From NCBI GenBank assembly GCA_016710465.1, contig JADJVS010000014.1, positions 1,178,001 to 1,242,000 on the forward strand: a stretch of DNA of 64,000 nucleotides, read 5' to 3'. The number at the start of each line of letters is the position of its first letter. Position 1 is the first letter of the stretch. Positions 39,801-48,407 of the stretch are shown in pieces. The position numbers and the translations under genes were made by a program. The notes under the pieces are model-generated. The model saw only the letters and a program-made list of their open reading frames with translations, had not been told where the DNA came from and did not search any database. The DNA is from Sulfuritalea sp. (GTDB lineage Bacteria; Pseudomonadota; Gammaproteobacteria; Burkholderiales; Rhodocyclaceae).

Positions 39801-40576
39801 CTGCCCTGGTTGACCTCGGCGATAGCGTGCGCCTGACCGCCTTCGATACCGAGGACAAGGCCCGCACCGAGCATCGCAAGGGCCTCTCGCGCCTGTTCGC
39901 GCTGCAACTGGCGGCGCAGGTAAAGGCCATCGAGAAGCTGCCCGGCCTGCGCGAGATTGCGCTGCAATTCATCTCGCTCGGCACCGAGAAGGAGCTGCGT
40001 GAACAACTGGTGGCCGTAACCCTGGAACGTAGCTGCCTGATGGAGCCCCTGCCGGCCGAGGAGTCGGCGTTCGCGGCACGGCGCGAGGCGGCGCGCGGGC
40101 GCATCCTGCTGGTGGCACAGGAAATCCTGCGCCTGGTGGGGACGATACTCGGCGAACACGGTATGTTGGCGAAGAAGCTCGCTGCCATGCAGAAGGCATT
40201 TCCGCAGGCGGCCGCCGACATCGCTGCCCAGCTTGCCGAGCTCATGCCGAAGCGATTCATCGTCGCCACGCCTTTCGAGCGCCTGCAGCACTACCCGCGC
40301 TACCTCAAGGCCATCGCCCTGCGCCTGGACAAGGCGAAGAACGACCCGGCGCGCGACATGCGGCTGATGGCCGACTGGCAGGCCCTGGGCAAGCCCTGGG
40401 AGCGCGAGCGCAATGCGATGCTGAAGGGAGGCCAGCCGCATGACGCCTTCCTCGACGAATTCCGCTGGTTGCTGGAGGAATTGCGCGTCGCCCTGTTCGC
40501 CCAGGAACTCAAGACTTCGTCCCCGGTCTCGGTCAAGCGGCTGCAAAAAATGTGGGATAGTCGGGAACGCCGATGA
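36845..40576 (+). CDS. hrpA: DEAH-box RNA helicase HrpA
   Basis: The 1243-residue ATP-dependent helicase has Walker A GETGSGKTT near residue 43, IDEAHERS (DEAH) near 140, VTSATLDAERFS, and QRAGRCGRVSAG, then the HA2/OB and long C-terminal (DUF3418) regions of HrpA. In E. coli HrpA acts on mRNA and stalled ribosomes. ATG 36845 is taken because the homologous part starts shortly after; in-frame upstream codons are read from the intergenic spacer. Two dispersed-repeat copies lie in the C-terminal third, in different frames. Confidence 0.95.
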   Translation: MKFDPEARRAARPVIAYDEALPVNQRRAEIAEAILKHQVVVICGETGSGKTTQLPKICLELGRGVNGLIGHTQPRRIAARATATRISQELKSELGRHVGFKIRFTDKVTPSSYIKLMTDGILLAETQTDPLLRQYDTILIDEAHERSLNIDFLLGYLKQLLPKRRDLKVIVTSATLDAERFSKHFEGAPVIEVSGRLYPIETRFRPWQEKKDGDLNDAIVDAVDEAHRTGPGDVLVFLPGEREIREAAEALRKHHPPGLEVLPLFARQTAVEQGRVFAPHQGRRVVLATNVAETSLTVPGIRYVIDSGLARVKRYSHRNKVEQLQVEPISRAAASQRAGRCGRVSAGVCFKLYDEEDFNKRPPYTEPEILRSSLAGVILRMKSLHLGDVEDFPFLEAPAPRMIADGYQLLAELGALDEASKELTPVGRELAKLPLDPKIGRMILAAREHNCLREVLIMASALGTQDPRDRPAEAAGSADQAHAKWKDEKSEFLSYLKIWQAADEVWKHETSNKQRQWCRHNFINWLRLREWRDVHAQLMTLCHEHGWKENQLPASYESIHKALLTGLLGHVGLIAEEDKNYLGARGIRFHIHPGSSLVKKAGRWIVAAELVETSRLFARCIARIEPEWLEQVGAHLIRRHVYEPHWEKGPGQVVAWERVTLHGLMIHAKRRVHYGPTDPKLAREILIREALVEGQVGEDWVRKWRFFQHNARLKKEIENLEHKSRRPDVLVDDELIHAFYDSRIPEGIITLAAFDHWRREAEAANPKLLCLEKEQLMRHEAAGITTDAFPPVLTNRGQGFKLGYHHDPGAADDGVTLALPLAALNQLPANRCEWLVPGLLKEKVVALLKTVQQKYRHRLQPLDEFADRFCDADHDLDEPLVRALTRAAEEHMAQKLPLDAFRSGELRPHLFMNFRLVDEHGGTLAMSRNLAELRAQFRDRVEQAYAAAEIRHEVAAEGAGATEWKFGTLPELLEVKVGAGTTAGFPALVDLGDSVRLTAFDTEDKARTEHRKGLSRLFALQLAAQVKAIEKLPGLREIALQFISLGTEKELREQLVAVTLERSCLMEPLPAEESAFAARREAARGRILLVAQEILRLVGTILGEHGMLAKKLAAMQKAFPQAAADIAAQLAELMPKRFIVATPFERLQHYPRYLKAIALRLDKAKNDPARDMRLMADWQALGKPWERERNAMLKGGQPHDAFLDEFRWLLEELRVALFAQELKTSSPVSVKRLQKMWDSRERR
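39772..39793 (+). repeat. Dispersed 22-bp repeat, copy 11 (in hrpA)
   Basis: Sense orientation, 19 of 22 positions, read as KVGAGTTA near residue 977. Confidence 0.7.
40062..40083 (+). repeat. Dispersed 22-bp repeat, copy 12 (in hrpA)
   Basis: Sense orientation, 19 of 22 positions, 290 nt from copy 11 but read in another frame as ESAFAARR. Confidence 0.7.
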
Positions 40577-40598
40577 ATCGACGTCACAGGAACCGCAC

Positions 40599-41312
40599 AT
40601 GATCGAACTGCTTGCTGCCTTCACCCGCTCGCTGCGCGACCTCTCGCGCGGCGCGGTGCTGTGGCACGCGCTGTGGCCGCCCTTGCTGGCGCTGGTGCTG
40701 TGGATGACGCTGGGCTTTGCCTTCTGGAGCGATGCCCAGACCCTGCTGGCGCGCCTGCTGCCGCAACTGCCGTGGACCGGCTGGGATTGGGTGGCGCGCT
40801 GGGCCGGCGTGTTCCTGCTGCTGGCGGCGCTGGCCGCGCTGACCTACATCACGGCGACGATGCTGGTGGCGATCTTTGCCCTGCCGCTGCTGCTGCGGCT
40901 GGTGGCGCAGCGCGATTACCCCGAGCTCGGCCGCCACGGCGAGAACGTGTTCTGGACCAGCCTCGGCAATACCCTGGCGGCCGGCGCGATCTTCATCCTC
41001 GGCAGCCTGCTGATGCTGCCCCTGTTGCTGATCCCCGGCATGCTGCTGGTGTTGCCGCTGCTCTGGGCGGCCTGGCTCAACCAGCGCACCTTCCGTTTCG
41101 ACGCGCTGGCCGATCACGCCACGGCGGCGGAGCTGGGCCGCATCGTCGGCGGCAACCGGCGCGCCTTCTGGCTGGCGGGGCTGGTTACCGCCGGCGCCGC
41201 GCACCTGCCGCTGGTCAACCTGCTGGCGCCGGCCTTCACCGCGCTGGTCTTCGTGCATCTCGGGCTGGCGGCCCTGCGCCGCCTGCGCCAAGAGGAAGGA
41301 ATCGAACTATGA
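40599..41312 (+). CDS. EI24 (CysZ-like) membrane protein
   Basis: The 237-residue inner-membrane protein has four to six hydrophobic segments and the EI24 pattern AWLNQRTFRFDALADHATAAELGRI after a long hydrophobic pair. In E. coli the family member CysZ imports sulfate; the role here is unproven. It starts 22 nt after hrpA and overlaps the next gene by 4 nt. Confidence 0.8.
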   Translation: MIELLAAFTRSLRDLSRGAVLWHALWPPLLALVLWMTLGFAFWSDAQTLLARLLPQLPWTGWDWVARWAGVFLLLAALAALTYITATMLVAIFALPLLLRLVAQRDYPELGRHGENVFWTSLGNTLAAGAIFILGSLLMLPLLLIPGMLLVLPLLWAAWLNQRTFRFDALADHATAAELGRIVGGNRRAFWLAGLVTAGAAHLPLVNLLAPAFTALVFVHLGLAALRRLRQEEGIEL

Positions 41313-42067
41313 GCGGCATCGGCGCACTCATCATCGGCGACGAGATCATCCTCGGCCGCCGCCAGGACAAGCATTTCGCGCGCATCGTCGACATCCTTGC
41401 CGCGCGCGGGCTCAAGCTTGACTGGGCGCTGTATGCCGGCGACGATCGCGGTCGGCTGGTCGAAACCCTGCGCCGCACCCTGGCCTCAGGCGACATCGTC
41501 TTCAGTTGCGGCGGCATCGGCAACACGCCCGACGACCACACGCGGCAAGCCGCCGCCGCCGCGCTCGGCCTGCCGCTGGAGCTGCACGCGGACGCCGAGC
41601 GCGAGATCCGCGCCCGCTATGCCGAGACCGGCCGCGAGGTGACGCCCTATGCGCTGGACATGGGGCGCTTCCCCGCCGGCAGCCGCATCATCCCCAACCC
41701 GGTGAATCGCATCGCCGGCTTCTCCCATGGCGACCACCATTTCGTGCCCGGTTTTCCGCAGATGGCCTGGCCGATGATCGAATGGGTGCTCGACACGCAG
41801 TATGCCGATCGCTTCAACCACAATCCGGTGGCCGATGCCGCGATCCTGGTCTGGGATGGCCTGGAAAGCGTGCAGACGCCGCTGATGATCCGCATCGAGT
41901 CGGAATACCCCGGGCTCAAGGTGTTCAGCCTGCCCTTCCTGGGTTCGGCCGAGCGGCGGCGCCATATTGAGCTTGGCGTGCGCGGGGATCCCGAGCAGGT
42001 GCCACCGGCGATGGAACTGATGCGCCGCGAAGTCGGCGCGCTGGGCTACGAGTTCAGCGAAAAATAG
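41309..42067 (+). CDS. Molybdopterin-binding-fold (MoaB/CinA N-terminal type) protein
   Basis: The 252-residue protein opens with GALIIGDEIILGRRQDKHFARIVDILAARG and contains VFSCGGIGNTPDDHTRQAAA, the nucleotide/pterin-binding loop of the MoCF_biosynth domain. It lacks the CinA C-terminal amidase domain. Proteins of this class are often annotated only as competence/damage-inducible; the function here is unknown. Coupled to the EI24 gene. Confidence 0.82.
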   Translation: MSGIGALIIGDEIILGRRQDKHFARIVDILAARGLKLDWALYAGDDRGRLVETLRRTLASGDIVFSCGGIGNTPDDHTRQAAAAALGLPLELHADAEREIRARYAETGREVTPYALDMGRFPAGSRIIPNPVNRIAGFSHGDHHFVPGFPQMAWPMIEWVLDTQYADRFNHNPVADAAILVWDGLESVQTPLMIRIESEYPGLKVFSLPFLGSAERRRHIELGVRGDPEQVPPAMELMRREVGALGYEFSEK

Positions 42068-42089
42068 GCGCCGGTACGGGCGGCGCGGC

Positions 42090-43559
42090 TCAGCCGGTGC
42101 CGCCCACCGTCAGTCCATCGATGCGCACTGTCGGCTGGCCGACGCCGACCGGCACGCTCTGGCCTTCCTTGCCGCAGGTGCCGACGCCGGAATCGAGCGC
42201 CATGTCGTTGCCTATCATCGAGACGCGATTCATGGCTTCCGGGCCGCTGCCGATCAGCGTCGCGCCCTTGACCGGCGTTGTGATCCTGCCGTTCTCGATC
42301 AGGTAGGCCTCGGCGGTCGAAAAGACGAATTTGCCGCTGGTGATGTCCACCTGGCCACCGCCGAAGTTGGCGGCATACAAGCCTTTCTTCACCGACTTGA
42401 TGATCTCTTCGGGATCGCGCTCGCCATTGACCATCGAGGTGTTGGTCATGCGCGGCAGCGGCAGGTGGGCGAAGGATTCGCGCCGGCCGTTGCCGGTTGG
42501 CGCCACGCCCATCAGGCGGGCATTGAGCGTGTCCTGCAGGTAGCCGACCAGGATGCCGTCCTCGATCAGCACGGTGCGCTGCGTCGGGTTGCCTTCGTCA
42601 TCGATGGTCAGCGAGCCGCGGCGGTCGGCGATGGTGCCGTCATCGACCACGGTGACGCCCCTGGACGCCACGCGCTGGCCCATGCGCCCGGCGAAGGTGG
42701 AACTGCCCTTGCGGTTGAAATCGCCTTCGAGGCCGTGGCCGACGGCTTCGTGCAGCAGGATGCCGGGCCAGCCGGGGCCGAGGACCACGGTCATGGTGCC
42801 GGCCGGCGCGGGCTTGGCGGCGAGGTTTACGCTGGCCTGGTGCACCGCGCGCTCGGCATAGTCCTGCAGCACGGCATCGGTGAAGTAGGCATAGTCGAAA
42901 CGTCCGCCGCCACCCGAGGAGCCTTGTTCGCGCCGCCGTCCGGCGCCAACCCCGTCTTCCATGATCACGGTGATCGACACGCGCACCAGGGGCCGCACGT
43001 CGGCCGCCATGCGGCCATCGGAGCGCGCCACCAGCACCACTTCCCAGGTGCCGGCGACATGCGCCATGACTTCCTTGACCCGGGGGTCAGCCGCCCGTGC
43101 CATGCCTTCGAGTCGCTCCAGCAGCCTGACCTTCGCCGCGTCGTCGAGCGAGGCGATCGGGTCGTCGGCGACGTAGAGGGCCTGCGGCGGCTTGCCGGCG
43201 CGCAGCATCGGCGCCAGGCGCTGGGCGCCCGAGGCGGCGATTGCACGGGTGACGCCGGCGGCGCCATGCAGCGCCTTCAGGCTGATGTCGTCGGAATAGG
43301 CGAAGGCGGTTTTCTCGCCGCACAGCGCGCGCACGCCGACGCCCTGCTCGATGTTGAAGCTGCCGGATTTGACGATGCCCTCTTCCAGGCTCCAGGCCTC
43401 GGAGCGTTGGTACTGGAAATAGAGGTCGGCGTAATCGACGTGGTGGCCCAGCAACTGGCCGAAGATGCGTTCCAGTTGGTGCGGGGCAAGGCCATGCGGC
43501 CGCAGCAGGGTCTGCTCGGCGATCTCGAAATGGGGGATGGGGCTGCTGATGGCGTTCAT
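42090..43559 (-). CDS. tldD: Metalloprotease TldD
   Basis: Catalytic partner of TldE/PmbA; the heterodimer degrades unfolded peptides and is required for some microcins and antitoxin turnover. The 489 residues carry the zinc site LLHEAVGHGLEGDFNRKGSS (HExxxH) and the C-terminal GTCGKEGQSVPVGVGQPTVR block. The partner gene is not in this window. Last gene of yhdP-nit-tldD. Confidence 0.96.
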   Translation of the reverse strand: MNAISSPIPHFEIAEQTLLRPHGLAPHQLERIFGQLLGHHVDYADLYFQYQRSEAWSLEEGIVKSGSFNIEQGVGVRALCGEKTAFAYSDDISLKALHGAAGVTRAIAASGAQRLAPMLRAGKPPQALYVADDPIASLDDAAKVRLLERLEGMARAADPRVKEVMAHVAGTWEVVLVARSDGRMAADVRPLVRVSITVIMEDGVGAGRRREQGSSGGGGRFDYAYFTDAVLQDYAERAVHQASVNLAAKPAPAGTMTVVLGPGWPGILLHEAVGHGLEGDFNRKGSSTFAGRMGQRVASRGVTVVDDGTIADRRGSLTIDDEGNPTQRTVLIEDGILVGYLQDTLNARLMGVAPTGNGRRESFAHLPLPRMTNTSMVNGERDPEEIIKSVKKGLYAANFGGGQVDITSGKFVFSTAEAYLIENGRITTPVKGATLIGSGPEAMNRVSMIGNDMALDSGVGTCGKEGQSVPVGVGQPTVRIDGLTVGGTG

Positions 43560-43578
43560 GGTTTGTCCTGTATGTGGC

Positions 43579-44385
43579 CTACAGTATGCGGTGTTTCAGC
43601 GCCGGCAGGCTGGCGCGGGTGTCGGCAATGCGTTGCGGGTCGAAGTCGGCGACCACGACGCCTTCGCCTTTATCCATGCGGGCGAGGATGTCGCCCCAGG
43701 GATCGACGATCATCGAATTGCCGTGGGTCATGCGCCCGGTGGGGTGCAGGCCGCCCTGGGCGGCGGCCAGCAGGTAGCACTGGTTCTCCACCGCGCGGGC
43801 GCGCAGCAGCATCTCCCAATGGGCGCGGCCGGTGGTCTCGGTGAAGGCGGCGGGGAGTACCAGCAGGTCGAGCGCATTCGGCAACCGAGCCATGGCGCGA
43901 AACAGCTCGGGAAAGCGCAGGTCGTAGCAAATCGCGAGGCCGACGCGTCCGAACGGTGTATCGAAGCTGACGATCTGGTCGCCGCGCTCGATGGTTGCGG
44001 CTTCGTCATAGGACTCGGCGCCCTTGCGGAAACCGAACAGGTGGATCTTGTCGTAGCGCGCGACGCGCTTGCCTTCAGGGTCATACACCAGACTGCTGTT
44101 GCGCAGCTTGGCCGGGTCATCCGCATGCAGCGGTATCGAGCCGCCGACCAGCCAGATGCCGTGCTCGCGCGCGGCACCGGCAAGGAAATCCTGGATCGGA
44201 CCGCTGCCGTCGCGCTCGCGCGCCGCAAGCCGGTCGCCGTCGCTGGCGCCGATCAGCGGGAAGTATTCGGGCAGGGCCACGAATTGCGCCCCGGCAGCGA
44301 CGGCTTCGGCGATGAGACGCCCGGCGGTGGCGAGGTTGGGCCCTGGCTCGGGGCCGGAGATCATTTGCACGGCGGCAAGCTTCAC
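43579..44385 (-). CDS. Carbon-nitrogen hydrolase (Nit1/deaminated-glutathione-amidase type)
   Basis: The 268-residue cytoplasmic hydrolase has the catalytic triad in FVALPEYF (Glu), YDKIHLF (Lys) and LAICYDLRFPE (Cys). The overall sequence is closest in style to Nit1/YbeM proteins that repair deaminated glutathione, an assignment by resemblance only. The GTG at 44385 overlaps the yhdP stop (GTGA) and has GGAGG 7 nt upstream. Confidence 0.88.
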   Translation of the reverse strand: MKLAAVQMISGPEPGPNLATAGRLIAEAVAAGAQFVALPEYFPLIGASDGDRLAARERDGSGPIQDFLAGAAREHGIWLVGGSIPLHADDPAKLRNSSLVYDPEGKRVARYDKIHLFGFRKGAESYDEAATIERGDQIVSFDTPFGRVGLAICYDLRFPELFRAMARLPNALDLLVLPAAFTETTGRAHWEMLLRARAVENQCYLLAAAQGGLHPTGRMTHGNSMIVDPWGDILARMDKGEGVVVADFDPQRIADTRASLPALKHRIL

Positions 44386-47300
44386 TTTTTTTCCTCCGCG
44401 ACTTTGGCGGGTGGCTGGTTCAACTTTTCCACCTTCGGATCGGCCCAACTTCCGCTCACGCCGTACTCGAAGGCGAAGGCCTGGTCGAGCGGATCCTTGA
44501 ACAGCTTCTGGGCCGCCCAGACGACCGCGCCGGCAACCGGATTGGCGATCATGGTCCCGACCGCGATCGACTCGCCGACCGCCGGTTGCACGCGTACCTT
44601 GAGGTCCTGGGTTTCGGCGCCGAGGTTGACCGAGCCGCTCATCAGCACCTTGGCCGATGGCCCGCGGATCTGCAGTTCGCGCGTGTCCATGATGCCGCGC
44701 GTGACGGCAAACTCGCCGCCGATGGCGTCGAAGGCGAAGCCTTCGCTGAAGACGTCGCGGAAGTCCAGCGTGATCCGGCGCGGCAGCGATTGCAGGCTGA
44801 GAATGCCGAGCAGGCGGCCGACCCCGGGTTCGAGCTTGACGAACTGGCCGCCGGCGGCGTCGAGCTTGAGGCTGCCGTTGAGCGACGGATAGTCGATGGT
44901 GAAGGGCGTGCCGTTCCACGACAGATTGCCTGCCAGGCTGCCGCTGCCGCGGCGCACCGCGTCCGGGTGGCCGATGCGCGCCAGCATCTTGTCCAGGTGC
45001 TTTGCGTCGAGCTTGAATTCGACACGGGTGTCGGCCTGGGTCGGGTTGCGCCGCCAGCGGCCATTGGCCTCGAGCGCGCCGTCCTCGTTCTTCACATCGA
45101 CGCGGGCGTTCCAGTAGCCCTCGCGGTTCTCGGCGGCGAGGCGCACGGTACCCAGCGGGCGCTCCTTGAACGAGAGCTGGTCCACGGTGATGTCGAGCGC
45201 CGGGATGCGGTCAATCACCTCGTTGGTGCGCGCCTGCAGAACCGCCGGGCTGGCCGAGGCTTCGGGAATCGCGAACTGACCGATGCGCCCGGTCAGCTTG
45301 CCGCCGCCGCCGTTGTTCCATTCGAAGTCGCCGGCGACTTCGCGGCTCTTCAGATCGAAGCGGGTGCTGGGCGAGTTTTCGGCACGGCTGCCGGTTACGC
45401 GAACCTCATGAAAGCTTTTCTCCTGCAACACAAGCTCGGCGGCGCGCAGGTCGAATTGCACCGTCGGCAAGGGTGGCAGCACTGATGCTTCGCGGCTGGC
45501 GCCATTGGCCCTGGCCTCGAGGATGCCGCGCCAGAAGTCGAGATCCGCGCGTTCCAGATTGACGGCGACATTCATGTTCCGTTCCGGCAGGACGGCATTG
45601 CCATCGCCGACGGCGAGCATTCCGCGAGTGATGCTGGCGCGGTCGTTCTGGTGGCGCCGCACCAGTTGCAGGCGCAGGACACGGCCCAGCGTCAGGTCCA
45701 GCATGTCCTGCGCCGGCCCGAGAGTCGGCGCCCGCGCCACGGCGGTTTTGGCAGCCGCGCGTGGCGCGGGTTCCGGCGGCGGCTTGCGCTCGAAGCTCAG
45801 GTTCATGGGCTCGTTGGCCGGCTTGTTGAACGGTACCGGCAGGCTGGACGAGAGCCCGACCAGGTTGCTGGCCAGTTTCACCTCGGCCGATTTCTTTCGC
45901 GCCCGCACCGTCCCGGTCCATTTGGCGCCGCCGCTCAGGTGGTCGAAGATCGGATGCGGAAATTGCTGCCGCAGCGTGGCGATGCTGGCCTCGCCGCTGG
46001 CATTGACCTGCACATTGCCCGCGGTGGTGCGGATATCGACCGACAGCGGCATGCCCAGCAGATTGCCGCGGATGCCGCGCGCATCGAGATGGTCGCCGGA
46101 AAAGCGCAGCGCGCCGCGAATGTCGGTCAGCGGCGGCAGGTCGGCATCGACCACCAGACGGTTGCCATCGAAGCGAAAGCCGCCATCGATCTTTGCGCTG
46201 CTCAGCCTGCGCAGCGGCAGATTGAGCTTGAGGTCGAGCTCGCCGTTGCCCTCGGCGCGCATGTCTTCGGTGAAATGGTCGATGCGCTCGCCGACCGGGC
46301 TGGCCTCGATGAAGCGCAGGAAATCCGCCGTCGGCCCGGCGGCCTTGCCGCTCACCATGAGCAGTTCGTCGGCCTGCTCAAGATCGGCGATCTCGGCGCG
46401 CACGTCGCGCAGCTTGACGCCGAAGCTCTGGCCGCTCTTGCCCGTGATCAACATGCGCTGGCCCGAGAACAGCAATTCGCCGCTGATGTCGTTGATCTCG
46501 GGCCAGGCGGCGGCATAGCGCAGCTTGGCCTCCTGGAACTTGCCGCGCACTTCGAAGAGGCCATCCTTGCCATCGCGGAAAGGAAAATTCCAGAGGTCGC
46601 CGCGCAGCCGCAGCGTGGCATCGGAGGCCTTGCCGCCGATGATCGCGCCGCGCAGCCAGTCGCGCACGTTCTTGCTTACCACCAGCGGCATGTAGCGCCA
46701 AACGGCCTCGCCGCTGCCGCGTGTCAGGCGGGCCTGCATGTCGATCCGCCCCGGGCCTTTTTCCAGCGGACTCCAGGTGCCGCTGGCTTCGCCGGCCGCA
46801 TCGCGATTGTGGAAGGCGGCCTTGTTCAGCTTCACTTGCAGGCCATCGGCGGCGATGCGCCAATCGGCGTCGGCGGCGAAGGCTTCGAGTTCGAGCAAGG
46901 GGTCGGAAAACACGGTCGGCAACTCGAACACGGTCTTGTGGCCGTCGAGCCGGAGCGTGCCGCCCTTCTCGTTGCCATTGACGTTGCCATTGACGCCCGA
47001 CATGCCCGGCACCGGGCCGAGGGCGCTGACGCCGAGGCCCTCGAAGCGGCTGCTGAGGGTCCACTTTTCAATTGCCGCGACATCCTCCGCGGGGCTGGTC
47101 CAGTCGAGCTTGAGCTCGAATACGCGGCCGCGCGGCGCGTGCCTGGCGAGGCGGGCACGCGTGGCGTCGTCGAAGGGCAGGTGGATGGCGAGGTCGGCAA
47201 GCACACCGAGGTCGAGTCCATTGGCGGTGGCCGCCCCCTGGGACGGACGCTTGGCCGCGCCGCCGCGCCAGGTGAGCTTGAAGTCGGTTTGCGGCAATGA

Positions 47301-48254
47301 CAGGCCATTGCGCGCGGCCAGCGTCAGGCGTTTCAGCTCGGCTTCGAAGCCATTGTCGAGGCGGCGCCCGGCCAGGCGGCCTTCGAGCAGGACCAGGTCG
47401 AGTTCCGGCAGGTCCGGACGCAACTGCAGGCGCACGTCGGCCAGGCGCACGTCGGCGGTGGCGGACACCGGCTGTTTGCCGGCAAAGCCGAGCCACAGGC
47501 GCAGGGCGCCGTTGCCCTGGGGCAGGGCAATCGGGTAGTCGATCCAGGTGCGCCAGACGGCGAGGTCGGCGTAGTCCAGCTCGGCATAGGCCTCGCCTTT
47601 CCAGGAATCGAACTCGTCGATGTCGCGCCCCTTGAAGTCGCCGCGGATGTCGATGCGGGCGGCAAGCGCGCGCGGCGGTTCGGCGGTAAGGCCGAAGCGG
47701 TGGCGCTTGCCGCTGTTGTCGAGCTGGAAGTTGACGTGCTTGAGTTCCAGCGGCGGCGCTTTGCGCAGTTCATCGGTCCAGGCGATGCTGGCGTCGCGGA
47801 TGACCACCCGGCCCTGTGCCAGCAGCCAGTCGGCGAAACCGGAGTCGCCGCCCGGATCGGGAGTGATTTCCAGACCGGCGGCGAAGAAGCGGCCATCACC
47901 GTCGCGCCTGAGCTGCAGCTTCGGCGCGTTGAGTTCCAGGCGGGCCAGTCGAAGCTCGAAATGCCACAAGGAGCTCCAGGACAGTTCGGTCTCGACGTCG
48001 TCGAAGGCGAGCGCCGGGCGTCCCTCGGCATCGCGGATTTCGAAGCCGTCCAGGCTCAGCGCCGGGCGAAGGCCGGCCCAGTGGGCCTCGATCTTGCGGA
48101 TTCCGACGGGGCGATTGATCGCCGTGCCGACCATGCGCTCGATGTCCGGCCGGTAGTTCTCTATCTGCGGCAGCACGGCATAGCGCAAGGCCAGCACCAG
48201 CAGGGCGAAGCCGAAATAGGCGGCGGTGGCGAGCCAGAGCAGTACGCGCAGCAC
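44382..48254 (-). CDS. yhdP: YhdP-family AsmA-like envelope protein
   Basis: A 1290-residue protein with one N-terminal membrane helix (VLLWLATAAYFGFALLVLAL) and a very long periplasmic part rich in beta strands, ending in the AsmA_2 region. In E. coli YhdP takes part in phospholipid transport to the outer membrane. The GTG at 48254 is the chosen start; in-frame sequence continues upstream without a clear better start, so a few more residues are possible. Repeat copy 13 lies in a Pro/Ala-rich linker (ARAPTLGPA). Confidence 0.9.
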   Translation of the reverse strand: MLRVLLWLATAAYFGFALLVLALRYAVLPQIENYRPDIERMVGTAINRPVGIRKIEAHWAGLRPALSLDGFEIRDAEGRPALAFDDVETELSWSSLWHFELRLARLELNAPKLQLRRDGDGRFFAAGLEITPDPGGDSGFADWLLAQGRVVIRDASIAWTDELRKAPPLELKHVNFQLDNSGKRHRFGLTAEPPRALAARIDIRGDFKGRDIDEFDSWKGEAYAELDYADLAVWRTWIDYPIALPQGNGALRLWLGFAGKQPVSATADVRLADVRLQLRPDLPELDLVLLEGRLAGRRLDNGFEAELKRLTLAARNGLSLPQTDFKLTWRGGAAKRPSQGAATANGLDLGVLADLAIHLPFDDATRARLARHAPRGRVFELKLDWTSPAEDVAAIEKWTLSSRFEGLGVSALGPVPGMSGVNGNVNGNEKGGTLRLDGHKTVFELPTVFSDPLLELEAFAADADWRIAADGLQVKLNKAAFHNRDAAGEASGTWSPLEKGPGRIDMQARLTRGSGEAVWRYMPLVVSKNVRDWLRGAIIGGKASDATLRLRGDLWNFPFRDGKDGLFEVRGKFQEAKLRYAAAWPEINDISGELLFSGQRMLITGKSGQSFGVKLRDVRAEIADLEQADELLMVSGKAAGPTADFLRFIEASPVGERIDHFTEDMRAEGNGELDLKLNLPLRRLSSAKIDGGFRFDGNRLVVDADLPPLTDIRGALRFSGDHLDARGIRGNLLGMPLSVDIRTTAGNVQVNASGEASIATLRQQFPHPIFDHLSGGAKWTGTVRARKKSAEVKLASNLVGLSSSLPVPFNKPANEPMNLSFERKPPPEPAPRAAAKTAVARAPTLGPAQDMLDLTLGRVLRLQLVRRHQNDRASITRGMLAVGDGNAVLPERNMNVAVNLERADLDFWRGILEARANGASREASVLPPLPTVQFDLRAAELVLQEKSFHEVRVTGSRAENSPSTRFDLKSREVAGDFEWNNGGGGKLTGRIGQFAIPEASASPAVLQARTNEVIDRIPALDITVDQLSFKERPLGTVRLAAENREGYWNARVDVKNEDGALEANGRWRRNPTQADTRVEFKLDAKHLDKMLARIGHPDAVRRGSGSLAGNLSWNGTPFTIDYPSLNGSLKLDAAGGQFVKLEPGVGRLLGILSLQSLPRRITLDFRDVFSEGFAFDAIGGEFAVTRGIMDTRELQIRGPSAKVLMSGSVNLGAETQDLKVRVQPAVGESIAVGTMIANPVAGAVVWAAQKLFKDPLDQAFAFEYGVSGSWADPKVEKLNQPPAKVAEEKK
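45723..45744 (+). repeat. Dispersed 22-bp repeat, copy 13 (in yhdP)
   Basis: Antisense to yhdP, 19 of 22 positions, read as AVARAPTL. Confidence 0.7.
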
Positions 48255-48366
48255 CGTCCGCAGCCTTGGCGAGGCTGAGATCAGGCGAAGGCGTGAACGC
48301 GAATTCGAGATGATGGTCCTGTTCGTCGCCGAGTCGGGCGGATGGGGCGGTGCCCGGGGCGCAAGC

Positions 48367-48372
48367 TAGAAT
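48367..48372 (+). promoter_or_regulatory. glnE -10 box candidate
   Basis: TAGAAT, 35 nt upstream of the glnE ATG, in the gap divergent from yhdP. No -35 match. Confidence 0.35.
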
Positions 48373-48407
48373 GGGCGCCGCAGCGCCGAACGTGCAAATT
48401 CTAACCG

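Noticed and set aside
38375..40624. Long reverse reading frame opposite hrpA
   Set aside because: Lies entirely within the HrpA coding region and encodes no recognisable motif.
42013..42034. Possible further copy of the dispersed motif (AGTCGGCGCGCTGG)
   Set aside because: Two extra bases in the core and no match in the second block; treated as chance similarity, as was AGTCGGCGACCACG near 43640.
45651..47300. Long forward reading frame opposite yhdP
   Set aside because: Antisense shadow in a GC-rich gene; the composition is typical of the complementary frame and no homology is recognisable.
48301..48330. Possible motif copy upstream of glnE (AGTCGGGCGG)
   Set aside because: The invariant first eight bases are not kept and the second block does not align.
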